Below, in pieces: positions 46,434-57,059 of a stretch of DNA of 64,000 nt. Each line of letters begins with the position of its first letter. The first letter of the stretch is position 1. The stretch spans positions 487,189 to 551,188 of the forward strand of contig JADHYV010000008.1 in the NCBI GenBank assembly GCA_027604705.1. The letters are read 5' to 3'. The translations under genes were made by a program, and so were the position numbers. The stretch comes from Allomyces arbusculus (lineage: Eukaryota; Blastocladiomycota; Blastocladiomycetes; Blastocladiales; Blastocladiaceae). The notes beneath the pieces are model-generated. The model searched no databases. It worked only from the letters and a program-made list of their open reading frames with translations, and was not told the origin of the DNA.

Positions 46434-48003
46434 ATGTCCGGCTCGGCGACCCCGTCGTCGGCCATGCTCTACTTCAGCGGCGCGACCGCGGCCCTGCTCA
46501 TGTTCCAGCTCGGCTACCACCTCGGCGAGCTCAACGGGCTCGCATGCGTCGGGTCCGTCGACCCCGTCGCCGTTCCAGACCCAACTGCGCCCGGATTCCT
46601 CGGCATGTCCGTGTGCCTGCCCATGTCGCGGATCGCCTACTCGCTCGCGAACGGCGCCTTGGCACTCGCCGGCGCGGTCGGTGCGCTGTGGGCCGGGCGC
46701 GCGTGCGACCAGTACGGCCGCGTGCGCACGATGCAGCTGCTCAATGTGCCGCTGATTGCCGCGGCACTCGTCATGACGTTTGCCGTCAACTACCCGATGC
46801 TGTTTGTCGGCCGCTTGCTCGCTGGGTTGGGGACCGGTGGCGGGTCGGTGCTTACACCGATTTACTTGTCGGAAGTCTCGCCGAATGCGAAGCGCGGGTT
46901 TTTGGGTACGAGCTTTTTGGTGTCGTTGCTACACTCTCCACCCGTTTTTGGCTGCTGAAATCTAACCGCCGACCCGTGCAGGTGTCTTCTCGGTCCTCGG
47001 TCTCGGGTCGGGCCTGTTTGTCACGTCGCTGATCCCGTTCCTGTTCCCGGCGCCGGAAATGTGGCGGCTCATGACTTTCTGCTCGCTCTTCTTTGCGGTC
47101 TTGCAGCTCGCGCTGCTGACCGTGGTCCCGGAAACGCCCGTGCACTTGAAGGCGATGGGCCGCGTCGATGAGGCCAAGGCTGTGATGCGCAAGATGACCT
47201 GGAGTGACGTCGAGATCGCGCAGGCGACTGACATCGAGTCGGCCAAGCCGAGCAAGGACACGGCGGTGCCCAAGGAGGCCGTGTCGCTGGGCGAGTTTTT
47301 AACGGCGGACAAGCATCGCAAGTCGCTGCTCGTGCTCGTCATGAGCCATGCGACGCAGCAGCTGTCGGGCATCAGTGCGTTTTCAAGTTCATTTCTCGCG
47401 AGGAGACGATTATTGTGACTGATCTCCAGCGACTAACCGCCCACAGACGCGTTCTTCTCGTTCTCGTTCTCGATCCTGATGCTCATCTTCCCCACCGTCT
47501 ATGCAACCTCGCTCTTCTACGTGTGCTTCAACGCCTACTACGTCCTGTTGCAATTCATCCCGGGCAACCTGCTCGAGCGGTACGGCCGCCGCCCGTTGAT
47601 GCTCGTCTCGATTTTCTCGATGGCCTTTTTCGCGGCGCTCTTCACCGTCGCCGACAAGGCATTGCACCAGCCCTACGTGCAACTCGTTGGGTTCGTCGGC
47701 GCCGTGACCGTCTTCTCGTTTGGACTTTCGTCAATCCCATTCATTTTGACGGCCGAGGTCGTGGAACCCGCGGCGGTGGGCGTCGCATCACAAGTGTCGC
47801 TGGCCGTCAACAACTTGAGCAATTTCGTGATCTTGGTCGCGTTCCCGCCGCTGCTCGATGCGATCGGGTCCTATACGTTCTTGATCTTGGCGGGGTACCT
47901 GGTCGTCATGGGCGTTGTCGCGTTGCGGATTTTGCCGGAGACCAAGGGGAAGACGCCGGCTGAGGTTGTCGCTGAGTTGCGTGGGACGGCTGCCAAGGCG
48001 TGA
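46434..48003 (+). CDS. MFS sugar transporter 1
   Basis: Plasma-membrane-type sugar porter of the GLUT/HXT class. Exons 46434-46905, 46982-47374 and 47447-48003 give 473 aa. Motifs: FQLGYHLGELNG (TM1), GRACDQYGRVRTM (GRR.R-like loop 2-3), GRLLAGLGTGGGSVLTPIYL, SEVSPNAKRG, PETPVHLKAMGR, the TM7 block SHATQQLSGISNAF split by an intron, LLERYGRRPLML (loop 8-9) and the terminal PETKGKTPAEVV. Twelve TM segments can be laid out. The pair of loop motifs and PETKG are sugar-porter signatures; the substrate is not evident. It is tandem with a paralogue 860 bases downstream, sharing the phase-1 intron in GIS|N. Confidence 0.93.
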
Positions 48004-48862
48004 GTGGGAGATGGTCAGCATTCGCCGGCGTGCCGGTAGAGGGGTGGAGAAGGGTGCGCGGACGCCGGCCGTTGATAATCGTTGGTTTTCTTTGCCTAGT
48101 GGCTGGATGGGCTGTGGGTGTGCTGTTATCCTGTGATGTTTGGTCGTGTGCCATGGTCATGTCGTAGAGTAGATTACATGTCGTTGATTTCCGTGGACAG
48201 TCTCCGTGAATCTTGACCGGTGGAGAGTCCGCCGAGTGAGCCGGACAAAGTCAGGGACCGACGGTTCGTGCACGAGCCTGGGCCCCCCCTGACGCGCGCG
48301 AGCCAACGCAAGCGCCGCGAACAGCTCAGCTTGAAACGAAACGAAACGACGCGCGTGCGGACGCGCACCCGAATAAGCGATGTGAGGGAGCCTGGCGGCA
48401 CGCGCGCGCGCCGCACAATGGAGTTTTGGATAGATGTGTCGTCGGCCAAACGTGCCTGTTGCGTGCAGAAGATATAATCGGCGGCCGTCGCTGATTGGGC
48501 GCGATGGTATCAAATTGATCCTCAGGTGCGGACAACCGCCTGGGCGCGTCAGAGATACCATCGCGCACGTTGCGTCGTCGCCACTCGTCGCGCACACGGA
48601 GTCGAACCTCGTTTCCAACGAGCGGCCCACGTTCTCCGTGCACACGCAAGCGCTCACCGTTCTCGTTCCTTAGCCGGCATGCCCCCTCTGCACGCCCACC
48701 AGAATCAGTATAAAGCCAGGCTCACGCTTGCCCTCGCTTCTCTCTTCGATCACCGACCCACACGCAGCAAGCGACAAGAACAATATTTCGACCACGACGA
48801 CACCAAGACAACGACGACTTGCTGCAGCACAACGACGAAATAACCACGACGACATTGCCCAC
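48004..48862. promoter_or_regulatory. Gap between tandem MFS genes
   Basis: About 860 bases holding the MFS2 promoter. Contains one TTCTCCACC 9-mer (minus strand, 48043-48051) and a strong 13-bp inverted repeat at 48499-48566. A box B-like GGTTCGACTCC on the minus strand near 48600 lacks a cloverleaf. Confidence 0.5.
48499..48566. repeat. Perfect 13-bp inverted repeat (hairpin)
   Basis: Arms GCGCGATGGTATC (48499-48511) and GATACCATCGCGC (48554-48566) are exact reverse complements around a 42-nt spacer. The spacer holds a second weaker stem (CAGGTG/CGCCTG with a wobble) and a short palindrome ATCAAATTGAT. It could be a structured RNA or a paired regulatory site upstream of MFS2. Confidence 0.85.
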
Positions 48863-50712
48863 ATGATTGACTCGAGCCAGCAACCCCTCGCGGCAGCAGC
48901 AGCGGACACTTGCCATAACGGCACCGCGCACCGCGACAGCGCAGGACTAGGCCGATTGGGCGTGCCTCTGTTGGACCAACCCACCGCCACCACCGGCAAT
49001 GATCTCCGACCAAAACGCACGGGAATCGCGCGCTACGGGTACCTCGCGTACAGCGGGCTCGCCGTGGCCATGGGCATGGTGCATTTCGGGTTCCATCTTG
49101 GGTGCGTCATGGTCTCTTCCAAGCCGTTGAAACCGTGCCCCGAAACTGACCCAAACCCCCTCCGTCCGTTCGTAGCGAGTTCAACAACATATCCAAGATC
49201 CTTCCGTGCCTATCCATCCCGCGCGACTCCCCCACCGACCCGTTCCTCGGCCTCGCCCTCCCACCGTGCATCCCCATGTCGACCCTCCAATTCTCCTTCC
49301 TCAACGCTGTCCTCGCCCTCTCCGGCGCCGCCGGAGCGACCGTCGCCGGCGCCCTCTGCAAAACGCACGGCCGCCGACGCGTCCTGCATTTCGCCGCGCT
49401 CCCACTTGCACTGGGGGACTTGCTCATGGTCTTTGCCGCGTCCTACGCGCAATTGCTCACCGGCCGCATCTTGGCCGGGTTCGCGACGGGCGCGTATACG
49501 GCCGTCTCGCCTGTGTTTCTCGCGGAAATCGCGCCCGCCAAATTGCGCGGGATCGTGGGGAACTTGGCGTCGGCGGGGATTGCGATGGGGTTGGCGGTAG
49601 CCGGGCTCGCCGGGTATTACTGGATGGACCCGCCGACTTGGCGGTGGTTGTTGGCCATCGCGCTGCTCTTGAATGCGGTCCAGGTCGTGATGGTGCTCGG
49701 GGTGCCAGAGTCGCCGGCGCATTTGAGGCAGGTGGGAGAGATGGAGAAGGCGCGCGCGGTGGAGAAGTGGCTCGGGTGGGAGCGTGACGACGAGGTGGAG
49801 GTAGTGGAGGAGGTCGAGGTCGTTGATGAGCCGCAGACCACGACCAACGCGAAGCGGCACGAGGCTGCTAACGACATGCTCGTCGCTGCGAGTCCCGGCC
49901 CGTCCGCTTCGTCATCGTTAACGCTGACGCCCGTGCCCGCCGCGGTGGCGTCGCCATCGCAAGCGCCGACACTGCTCGTGTTCCTGACGCGGCGCGAGTA
50001 CCGGCGCGCGCTCGTAATCCTGGGCATCGCGCACGCGTCGCAGCAGTTATCTGGGATCAGTACGCACCTTCTCCACCCTTTCCCAACCTGCGCATTCCCG
50101 TCCTGACCCATGCATCCTCCGGTAGACGTCTTCTTCGCCTACTCCTTCTCGATCCTGACGCTGATCTTCACCCCGTCGGAAGCGGCGCTCTTCTACCTGA
50201 TCATGGCCTGGGCCAACATCCCCGTCAACTTCCTTCCCGGGCTCCTCGTCGACCGAGTCGGCCGCCGCCCGCTGATCCTCTTCTCGATGCTCACCATGGC
50301 GCTCGCCGCGGCGCTCTTTGCCGTTGCTGCGCACTTTATCTTACCGGCCTTTGCCATGGCTATGTTCCTGACGGCCGTCGTCGTCTTTGCCGTCGGTTTG
50401 TCGAACGTGCCGTACATTCTGACGGCGGAACTGGTCTTGCCACATGCGGTGCCCGCCGCCGCACAGGCCGCGTTGGCCGTGAACGCGCTGGCCAGTTTCA
50501 CTGTCTTGTTTGGGACCCCGCCGATGCTGAATGCATTGAAGGAGGGCACGTTTGTTGTGTTTGCCGTGTATTTGGCGGTGGCCGCGGCGGCGCTCGCGGT
50601 GCTGTTGCCGGAGACGAGGGGACGGACGGCAGAGGAGGTGGTCGCCGAGTTGCATCGGCGAAGTGGGGTCGCGCAGGACGAGGGGGAGCGGCTCGTGCGG
50701 GCCGCGGTGTAG
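48863..50712 (+). CDS. MFS sugar transporter 2
   Basis: Second sugar-porter paralogue. Exons 48863-49101, 49176-50059 and 50126-50712 give 569 aa. It has a soluble N-terminal extension of about 55 residues (QQPLAAAAADTCHNGTAHRD...) before TM1 (YLAYSGLAVAMGMVHFGFHL). Motifs: CKTHGRRRVLHF (loop 2-3), GRILAGFATGAYTAVSPVFL, AEIAPAKLRGIVG, VPESPAHLRQVG, SQQLSGISNVFF across the last intron, LLVDRVGRRPLIL (loop 8-9) and PETRGRTAEEVVAEL at the end. The central cytosolic loop is expanded by an acidic and Ser/Pro-rich stretch of about 70 residues (DDEVEVVEEVEVVDEP). The intron in GIS|N is shared with MFS1, while the first intron is at another position. Confidence 0.93.
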
Positions 50713-51040
50713 CGTTGGAGCAATGGTGAGATAGATAAAGAATGGTGAAAGGTTTCATTTTTGGCTCGTGCACGACGGCAGGCTGGTGTCCCAACTATTG
50801 AACCAGCAGCGATAATAATTTGCGGTGGAGAAGGTGGAGAAGGTGGAGAAGGTGGAGAAGGTGGAGAAGGTGAAAAGAGAATCGAAACCACAGTACGGAG
50901 CACTCGAACAGAAAGCGACAGCGCAAACGAAACAACTTGGCTTGGACTTGAACTTGACCACTGTGACACGGTCCGGCATCAGCACTCGATCACGGCGCCG
51001 GTCCTCCTCCCCTTCACAAAACGTCCTCATCCTCATCCTC
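50713..51040. other. Convergent gap with GGTGGAGAA repeat
   Basis: About 330 bases between two 3' ends. Bases 50824-50871 hold the tandem repeat listed separately. Nothing else recognised. Confidence 0.55.
50824..50871. repeat. Tandem repeat of GGTGGAGAA
   Basis: About five copies of a 9-bp unit. Read on the other strand the unit is TTCTCCACC, the same 9-mer that appears singly in several introns and spacers in this window. Confidence 0.95.
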
Positions 51041-53470
51041 TTAGTCCTCCTCATCTACATCCCCCTGCAAATCATCATCATGCTCGACCGGCACGAACCC
51101 CGGCGACGACGACGTCGACGCCCCGTCCCCCACATCCTCCCCCACCAGCGGGACCTTGACCTTGACCCCCGCCGTCTCCCGCGCGCCAAATGCGACCACG
51201 ACGCGCGCAGGCGCGACGACCTCCCACTCATCCACCTCGCCATCGCGCATCACCGGCGCGGCAATCCGCGCCACGAGCGCCGGAATCCGCGCGGCCAGCA
51301 CGTCCGGCGCCAAGTCTGCGGGCAACCCGAAAATCACCGGCGCGAGCACGTGCGTGACGACGGCATTCTCCTCGACCTCGTCGCCATCACTCACGACATC
51401 AACCGCGCTCACCGCATGCGCGACGGTCGCGACCCCGCCGCGCGGGACTGGGACCCCGCGGTCCGGCACGGCCCACTGCCAGTCGAGGAACCCGGCCTTG
51501 ACCGTCTCCAAGTCGCGCACACTCTTGGCGATCGCGCGCAGCCACACGACGTGGTCGGCGTCCCACTTGGCCGTGACCTCGTGAATTGCACCAACGACGC
51601 GTGCCGCCGGCGCCGGGTCGGCGGATGTGGGCCAGGCGGGCACGCGCAAGTCGAGCCCGTACGGGTGTAGCGCCGGTGCGAGCGACGCGAGCACGCCGTG
51701 CAGCCATCGGACCCACGCATGCACGCGCGCGTGCCGCGATTTCGGGCCGTGCAACAGGTTGCGGAACGTGTCGGTCGGGGACTTGCTGCCGGTGTCGCGT
51801 GGGGGCACGTCGCGGGTGGTCGTGAGTGGACTCGGCGGTTCCGCGTTCTGCGCGAGGTCTGTCGACGCCGGGCGCTTGCGTTGCGCCGAGGGCGCGAGCA
51901 TCGAAGGCGGCTCGGGCACGGCGGTGGCGGGCTTACTTTCAGGGCCGGACGTGGGCTCGCTGTCGCGGCGGTGGTCCTTGGCGAGGTACTGGTCAAGAAT
52001 CACTTGCAGATCACGCGCGGCTTGGAAGTAGGCCTTGCGCGCCGTGGCCACAACCAGGTCGAGCAGTTGCGCGTTCTCGGCGGTTTCAGGCCGCGTGGAC
52101 GCGGAGGCCGCGGGCGAGTCGGCGTCCGACTCACCCGAGTCCGCGAGCGACATGGCCGGCATCAGCGACATGAGCGCCAACACCCCCGACTGCGCGGCAT
52201 CTAGCGCCTGGCACGGCGGCGCCGTTCTCATCTCTTGCAGCAGCGCCCGCCAGACGGCGTCACCTGCCATGGCGCCGACGTCCGACCACCGCAACACGAC
52301 CTCCTGATCAATCGCCGCCTGGACGTCGGCCAAGACACCCCGCTTGTTCTCGACCCCGCGCGTCACGGCACGCATTGCACACGCGCGAAGTCGCGTCCCC
52401 GCGCCCTCGGACAATCCCAGCGCATGGACGAGGTCGGCGTGCGCCGTGCGCCGCGCGGCCAAGTCGGCGAGGGCCTGCTCGCGCGCACGTTCCGCCGCAT
52501 ACGCGCGCGCGTCGGCTTCGGAAACCGCGGCCACCGCGTCGTCGCCCCCGGGGATCGAGTCGCGCCGTTTGCCGATCAGCATCCGGCGCTTGGTTGACTC
52601 GACGTCGCTGTCGAGCAGGTCCGCAGGGAGGCCGAACCGCGCGGGTGGGGACTTGGCAGCTGGTGCAGGTGCGGCGGCGGTGGGGGGTGGAGGGGACGCG
52701 GCTTTGCCGTCCGCGAAAGCCGGCCGTGGAGAGGCGGGCGCGCCGGTGATGGCGGGAGCCGAAACTTGGGCGGTCGCTGGCTTGATCGACGCGGACGGTA
52801 CTGGCGCTGGAGCGGCAGTAGTGGTTGACGAGGCGCCAAGTGAGGGCGCTGGAGCCGGGGCAGCAGTCGTCGCCGACACCAATGCGCCGGTATTGGTCGG
52901 CGCCGGCGCTTGGGTCGTGAGAGGGGGATTTACGCGAACCAACGTGGCTGCAAGAGACGCCCGGCTTGCGGCAAGGCTGGCAGCTGCCTCGGTCGCGCTC
53001 GTTGTCGTGGATGCCGGCCGCTGCGCGGGCGGAAGGGTGAACCCGCCGCCGGACGGCTGCGGGACGCGGGCGGCCGTCGTCGAGCTGGACCCGGACAGGA
53101 CGGCGGGGCGCGCGTGCGATTGCGGCGGCGGGAACCAGGAGGGTGCCGCGAGCGCGGGGGCAGCAGTCGCATGGAGCGCGGCAGATGCAGGGGTGGAGGC
53201 TGGCGCGGCAGAGGACGCGGAAGCCGGACTGGCGACGGGACCGGCGGGCGGCGCCGCGGAGCGCGCAGAGGACGACGACATGGTAGAGATGACCGCAGTG
53301 GCGGGGGGAGAGAGGACGGCGCCCGCGCGGAGCACGGTGATCAGTCGCGCCGTGGCGGTCTGCAGGACGACGATGGCGGACGGTGGACGTGGAGGGGTGG
53401 AAGGACTGTGCACTGACTCAGACTGAGCGAAACGCGTCTGGACCGTCGCCACGTGAGAAAGCGTGCCCAT
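51041..53470 (-). CDS. Large Ala/Pro-rich protein, unknown
   Basis: Not recognised. A single open frame of 809 aa from ATG 53470 (746 aa from ATG 53281, MSSSSARSAAPP, which may be the true start because the divergent gene begins at 53588). The N-terminal 350 residues are Ala/Pro/Ser/Thr-rich and low complexity. From about residue 360 helices appear (SEADARAYAAERAREQALAD, DLVHALGLSEGAGTRLRACA, RGVLADVQAAIDQEVVLRWS). The C-terminal 220 residues look globular: FRNLLHGPKSRHARVHAWVR, HEVTAKWDADHVVWLRAIAK and AGFLDWQWAVPDRG. The end is acidic. Third-position GC is extremely high, so some of the open frame may reflect composition, yet antisense ORFs lack motifs. Function unknown. Confidence 0.65.
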   Translation of the reverse strand: MGTLSHVATVQTRFAQSESVHSPSTPPRPPSAIVVLQTATARLITVLRAGAVLSPPATAVISTMSSSSARSAAPPAGPVASPASASSAAPASTPASAALHATAAPALAAPSWFPPPQSHARPAVLSGSSSTTAARVPQPSGGGFTLPPAQRPASTTTSATEAAASLAASRASLAATLVRVNPPLTTQAPAPTNTGALVSATTAAPAPAPSLGASSTTTAAPAPVPSASIKPATAQVSAPAITGAPASPRPAFADGKAASPPPPTAAAPAPAAKSPPARFGLPADLLDSDVESTKRRMLIGKRRDSIPGGDDAVAAVSEADARAYAAERAREQALADLAARRTAHADLVHALGLSEGAGTRLRACAMRAVTRGVENKRGVLADVQAAIDQEVVLRWSDVGAMAGDAVWRALLQEMRTAPPCQALDAAQSGVLALMSLMPAMSLADSGESDADSPAASASTRPETAENAQLLDLVVATARKAYFQAARDLQVILDQYLAKDHRRDSEPTSGPESKPATAVPEPPSMLAPSAQRKRPASTDLAQNAEPPSPLTTTRDVPPRDTGSKSPTDTFRNLLHGPKSRHARVHAWVRWLHGVLASLAPALHPYGLDLRVPAWPTSADPAPAARVVGAIHEVTAKWDADHVVWLRAIAKSVRDLETVKAGFLDWQWAVPDRGVPVPRGGVATVAHAVSAVDVVSDGDEVEENAVVTHVLAPVIFGLPADLAPDVLAARIPALVARIAAPVMRDGEVDEWEVVAPARVVVAFGARETAGVKVKVPLVGEDVGDGASTSSSPGFVPVEHDDDLQGDVDEED

Positions 53471-53587
53471 GTCCACCGCACGACGCGCCGCTGTGATCGC
53501 ATTTGATCGCGCCGCCCGCCCTGCAGCGCCGCCGACTCAACGCGGCGCGCTGCCCGCCAACCACGACGCGACCCGGCGCAAGACACC

Positions 53588-54290
53588 ATGACTTCAGCCT
53601 CGACCACGCTCGCCCTGCACGCGCCCGTGGCCCCGCACCCGCTCGTCGGCACCGCGCACGCCGCGCTCTGGCACAATGTCGCTGACGCGCCCGCCGTCCT
53701 GTCGCGCCTGCTCGCCGCACAATCCACTAAGGACGGTTCCGTGCCAGACCCGATTCTCAAGAATGTCGTCTTGCTCAACGCCGACGCGCTGCTGTCGCCG
53801 CGCGTGCTCGAGGCTGCCGTCTTGCGCGCCATGACCAATGTCCGGTCCGGCATCGCCAAGACGCGCACGTTGGGCGCCGAGGTCATGTATGCGCTTGCGC
53901 CCTCGACCAACGTATGATTTAATGCGCGGTGTTGCCAAAGCCTTGCGGGACCTGACCGCGTGCACCCGCTTGCTCGATCCGATCCAGATCCGCGACGCCA
54001 TGGCTACGTTTGGCGTCACCAAGGACACGTCCCGCATCGTCGCGCTGCACTTGGTTCTCGCGCCGTCCAGCGAAACCGAGACCAGCGACGCAACACCATC
54101 AACCGCCGCCATTGACGCCGCGCTCGACCAGCTTTTCGGCAAGGGTCCCACGCGCGCCGACTGGATCACGCTCGGCACCGCAACCGATGCGGCCAAGCTC
54201 GCCGAGATGCACAGTCTTGACCCGAGGACACCGCGCGCCGACCTCGAGCGCGACCTCATCGAGGCCGTGGCGCTCAAGGGGTACTTGTAG
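53588..54290 (+). CDS. CGI121: KEOPS subunit CGI121/TPRKB
   Basis: Regulatory subunit of the KEOPS/EKC complex, binding the Bud32 kinase during N6-threonylcarbamoyladenosine synthesis on ANN-reading tRNAs. Exons 53588-53911 and 53988-54290 give 208 aa (yeast 181, human 175). The family pattern is clear: HAALWHNVADAPAVLSRLLA, the pair VVLLNADALLSPRVLEAAVL, KTRTLGAEVMYALAPSTN and, after the intron, IRDAMATFGVTKDTSRIVAL with HLVLAPSSE. The final helix is DLERDLIEAVALKGYL. The second ATG-rich segment between 53912 and 53987 is an intron with gtatga donor and ccag acceptor. Convergent with HOP1 (210 bases). Confidence 0.92.
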
Positions 54291-54500
54291 AACGCGATTG
54301 ATGGATTGAATCCCATATCCAGTGGAACCGTGGGCATCGTCAGAACGAGAAACACGACAACGACAACCGAAAACGGAACGCAACCCAGAACGCAACACAA
54401 CCAAAAACGCAAGAATGCACAAAAAATGGCCAGGAGACCAAACCAAAGTCGATCCACAAACGCGTCACTCGGCCCTCTCCACCCGTCGCTCTCCTCCTTC

Positions 54501-57059
54501 TCACGCCTTGCGCTTGACCCGCTTCGCACTCGCTCCACCTCCACCCCGTCCACTCGCCGCCGCCGCCGCCGCCGCACTTACACTTCGTCCACGCTTCACC
54601 CCGCCTCGCCCTCGACCCGTCCCCCGCCCACGACTCGCCTCCACCTCCGCCACCGTTTGCTCCTCCTCCTCATCTTCTGCACTTGCCGGCATCCGGAACG
54701 GATCCTCCTCTTCCTCCTCCGCCTTCAGCACCTCTCGCACGCGCTGCGCTGCCCGCTGGCTCGCCGACCGTTCCGGCAACCACGGCCACCCGGTCTCCGC
54801 CGCGCCGCCCTGCGTCGACGCGTCAGTACTCATCTGCGATGCGGGTAAGACCACCGTCGCTTGCGACTCGGCCGTCGTCGGGCGCCGCGCGCGGGCGGCT
54901 TGCGACAGCCGCCGTGGTGAGGGGGGTTTGCGGAATACTGGCTGGCTCGGCGCTCTGACGGTACTGACGCGAGACCGCGCACTCGCCGCGACGAGTGCCA
55001 GGTCCGGTAACGCCGGGATCGCCCGCGTGCCGTACTGGTCGTCGTCGTCGGTCACGGAACTGGCGGCGCTCGGCGTGCGCGCACTGAGGTAGCTCGCCGG
55101 CACGACCATGCCGGAGCTCGACGCGGTGGTGCGGGACTTGACCGGATGGAGGGTGGCGCGGGGTGGGAGGTGCGTCGCTGACGGGTCAAACAGGGTCTTG
55201 GCGACGTGCACGGCGCGCGGGTCCGATTTCAGGACGAAGTAGAGGGTGGTGCTCGGGGCGGGAGCGGACTTGGATCGGGACCGGCGGCCGCGTTGGGATG
55301 CGGTGGTGGGTGAGGTGCGGTGGTGCACGTACCCGAGGTCGACGAGAATGGCGAACAGGTAGTGCGCGAGGTCGAGGTTGATCTCTACACGCCCAAAAAT
55401 GCACGGATAAGTCAACCGATCGTGTCTGGACCTCGCAACCACCCACCCACGCAACCAAGAACGTACTCATCCGCAACGCCAAATTTTCGGCCGCCCACGC
55501 GTCCCCCGCAGGCACCTCGTTCCACAACACCGACGCGGCCGTGCGCACCAGCGCGAGTTCCTGTTCAGGCTCGCCAGTCTCGGCACAGTCATGGCACGCG
55601 AACGACTCGGGCAGCCGTGCATCGAGCCCGTGGAAGTAGCCCCAGCACACGACGTGCGACCACTTCCCGCAAATGTCGCACTCGACCAGGTGCATGTCCG
55701 GCTCGTTCATCTGGCACACGCACGCGACGACCGTGCCGTCGGGCGCGCGCGTCGGCAAATCGTTCGGGAAAGGCGGGTGCGTGGGTGGCGCGGGTGAGGT
55801 GCGTGGCGGGATGTGCGGCGTGGACAATGCGGTGGCAGCGGTGTGGGGTGGCGTGGAAGGTGGGGTCGAGGACGGAGGGCCGGTCGGCGGACTCGCGGGC
55901 AGTCGGAACCGGGTCGACGAGATCGAGTGCGCGGATCGGGTGGTGCGCGCGCGGCGCGGCGGCACGGCGGGGGCCGGTGGAGTCGGCGGAGTTGGCGGGA
56001 TGGTCGAGCCGGGCTGCCGCGCGGCCGCGACCGTGGCTGAGTCGCGCGCATCGGGCGGCGGTCGATCGCCGACGCGTGCGGCTATAGCCATGGTTACACT
56101 GGACAAGGACAGAAGCAGGTCACTTCGCGCATGCGAGGTTTTCACTGAGATGAGGGGAAAACGTACGCGTGAAACGGCGACCCGATCATGGTCAAGTCTT
56201 CGGCCGACGGCGGCGGCGTCGGCGGGAACGCGCACGGGATAAAGTGCGCCGGCTCGTAGTCGACCGGCGCCGTCGACTGGTAGGTCACGTACATTGTGAC
56301 GTTGCAGCGCGGCGGGAGCGGCTGGCCCATTAAGGAGACCATCAACATACAGGTCCAACCCCAGAGCTAAAACACTCGCAATGTACCTCCAAACTTGCCA
56401 CGGCCTGGTCCAAATCTGCCAATGCGCGCGCGACCTGAGCGCGCAACGCGTCCACCGTTGCGGCCGACGCCGTGCCGAGCTTGATGGGCGCTGCGTCGCC
56501 GCGGCGCACGTGAATCCGCACTGTCGGTGTCCGGCCGCTGGTCGCTGCCATGGCGCGTCCCATACCGTCAGCGGCGGGCGCCGAATACTCGACGGTCAAC
56601 GTGTAGGTCTCGAGCACGTTGGTCTTGGCGCCGCGGTAGACAGAGACCATGGCCTCGTGCAGGTGGCCGCGTGCGAGCGCGTCAAAGATGCCGTCGTGCA
56701 GGATCTCATCGATCAGGGACGTGAGCGCGGCTGCGACCGAGTGGAGAAGGTTGGCGCACGGGAAGCGTACCTGCAGGAGTCGCGCGTTGCCGGGGTGGTC
56801 GCGCTGGAGCGCCGGCACGTCGGCGTCGACGAGTTTCAGCGGGACAAACTGGTCGGGCTCGTAGAGGCCGCTGTTGGCGTGGGCAAGGGGGGCGCCGTCA
56901 ACGATCCTGCCGCCGGAGGTTTCAGAAGAAGATGATCGCGTCAGAGACACACCGGCGGAGCAGGATCGCGGCAAGCGCGCTCTTGACGAGCTCCTTGGTG
57001 ATGGCGAGGCTCTGTGTCGCCGTGACGAGACGCGGCACAGTCGTTGGCACGGTCGTCAT
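54501..57059 (-). CDS. HOP1: HOP1-like meiotic HORMA/PHD protein
   Basis: Meiotic chromosome-axis protein (Hop1/HORMAD) promoting interhomologue recombination and synapsis. Exons 57059-56953, 56906-56387, 56321-56167, 56098-55467 and 55384-54501 give about 765 aa. The HORMA domain spans about residues 10-260: TQSLAITKELVKSALAAILL, NVLETYTLTVEYSAP and CNVTMYVTYQSTAPVDYEPA then HFIPC. After a Pro/Thr-rich linker a PHD finger follows with CVCQMNEPDMHLVECDICGK and WSHVVCWGYF to CHDC (C4HC3), then a winged-helix-like segment (LDLAHYLFAILVDLGYV). HORMA plus PHD-winged helix is the fungal Hop1 layout. The tail is disordered, Arg/Gly-rich with RGRGTGRGRGGVKRG, perhaps a closure motif or NLS. Intron 2 could be read differently, but the 65-nt version preserves the HORMA fold. 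Confidence 0.88.

Noticed and set aside
48550-48625. Minus-strand box B-like GGTTCGACTCC suggesting a tRNA
   Set aside because: The T-arm does not pair beyond two bases and there is no box A, anticodon stem or acceptor stem.
52344-53426. 360-codon plus-strand Ala/Gly-rich ORF
   Set aside because: Mirror of the Ala/Pro-rich N-terminal region of the minus-strand gene; compositional artefact.
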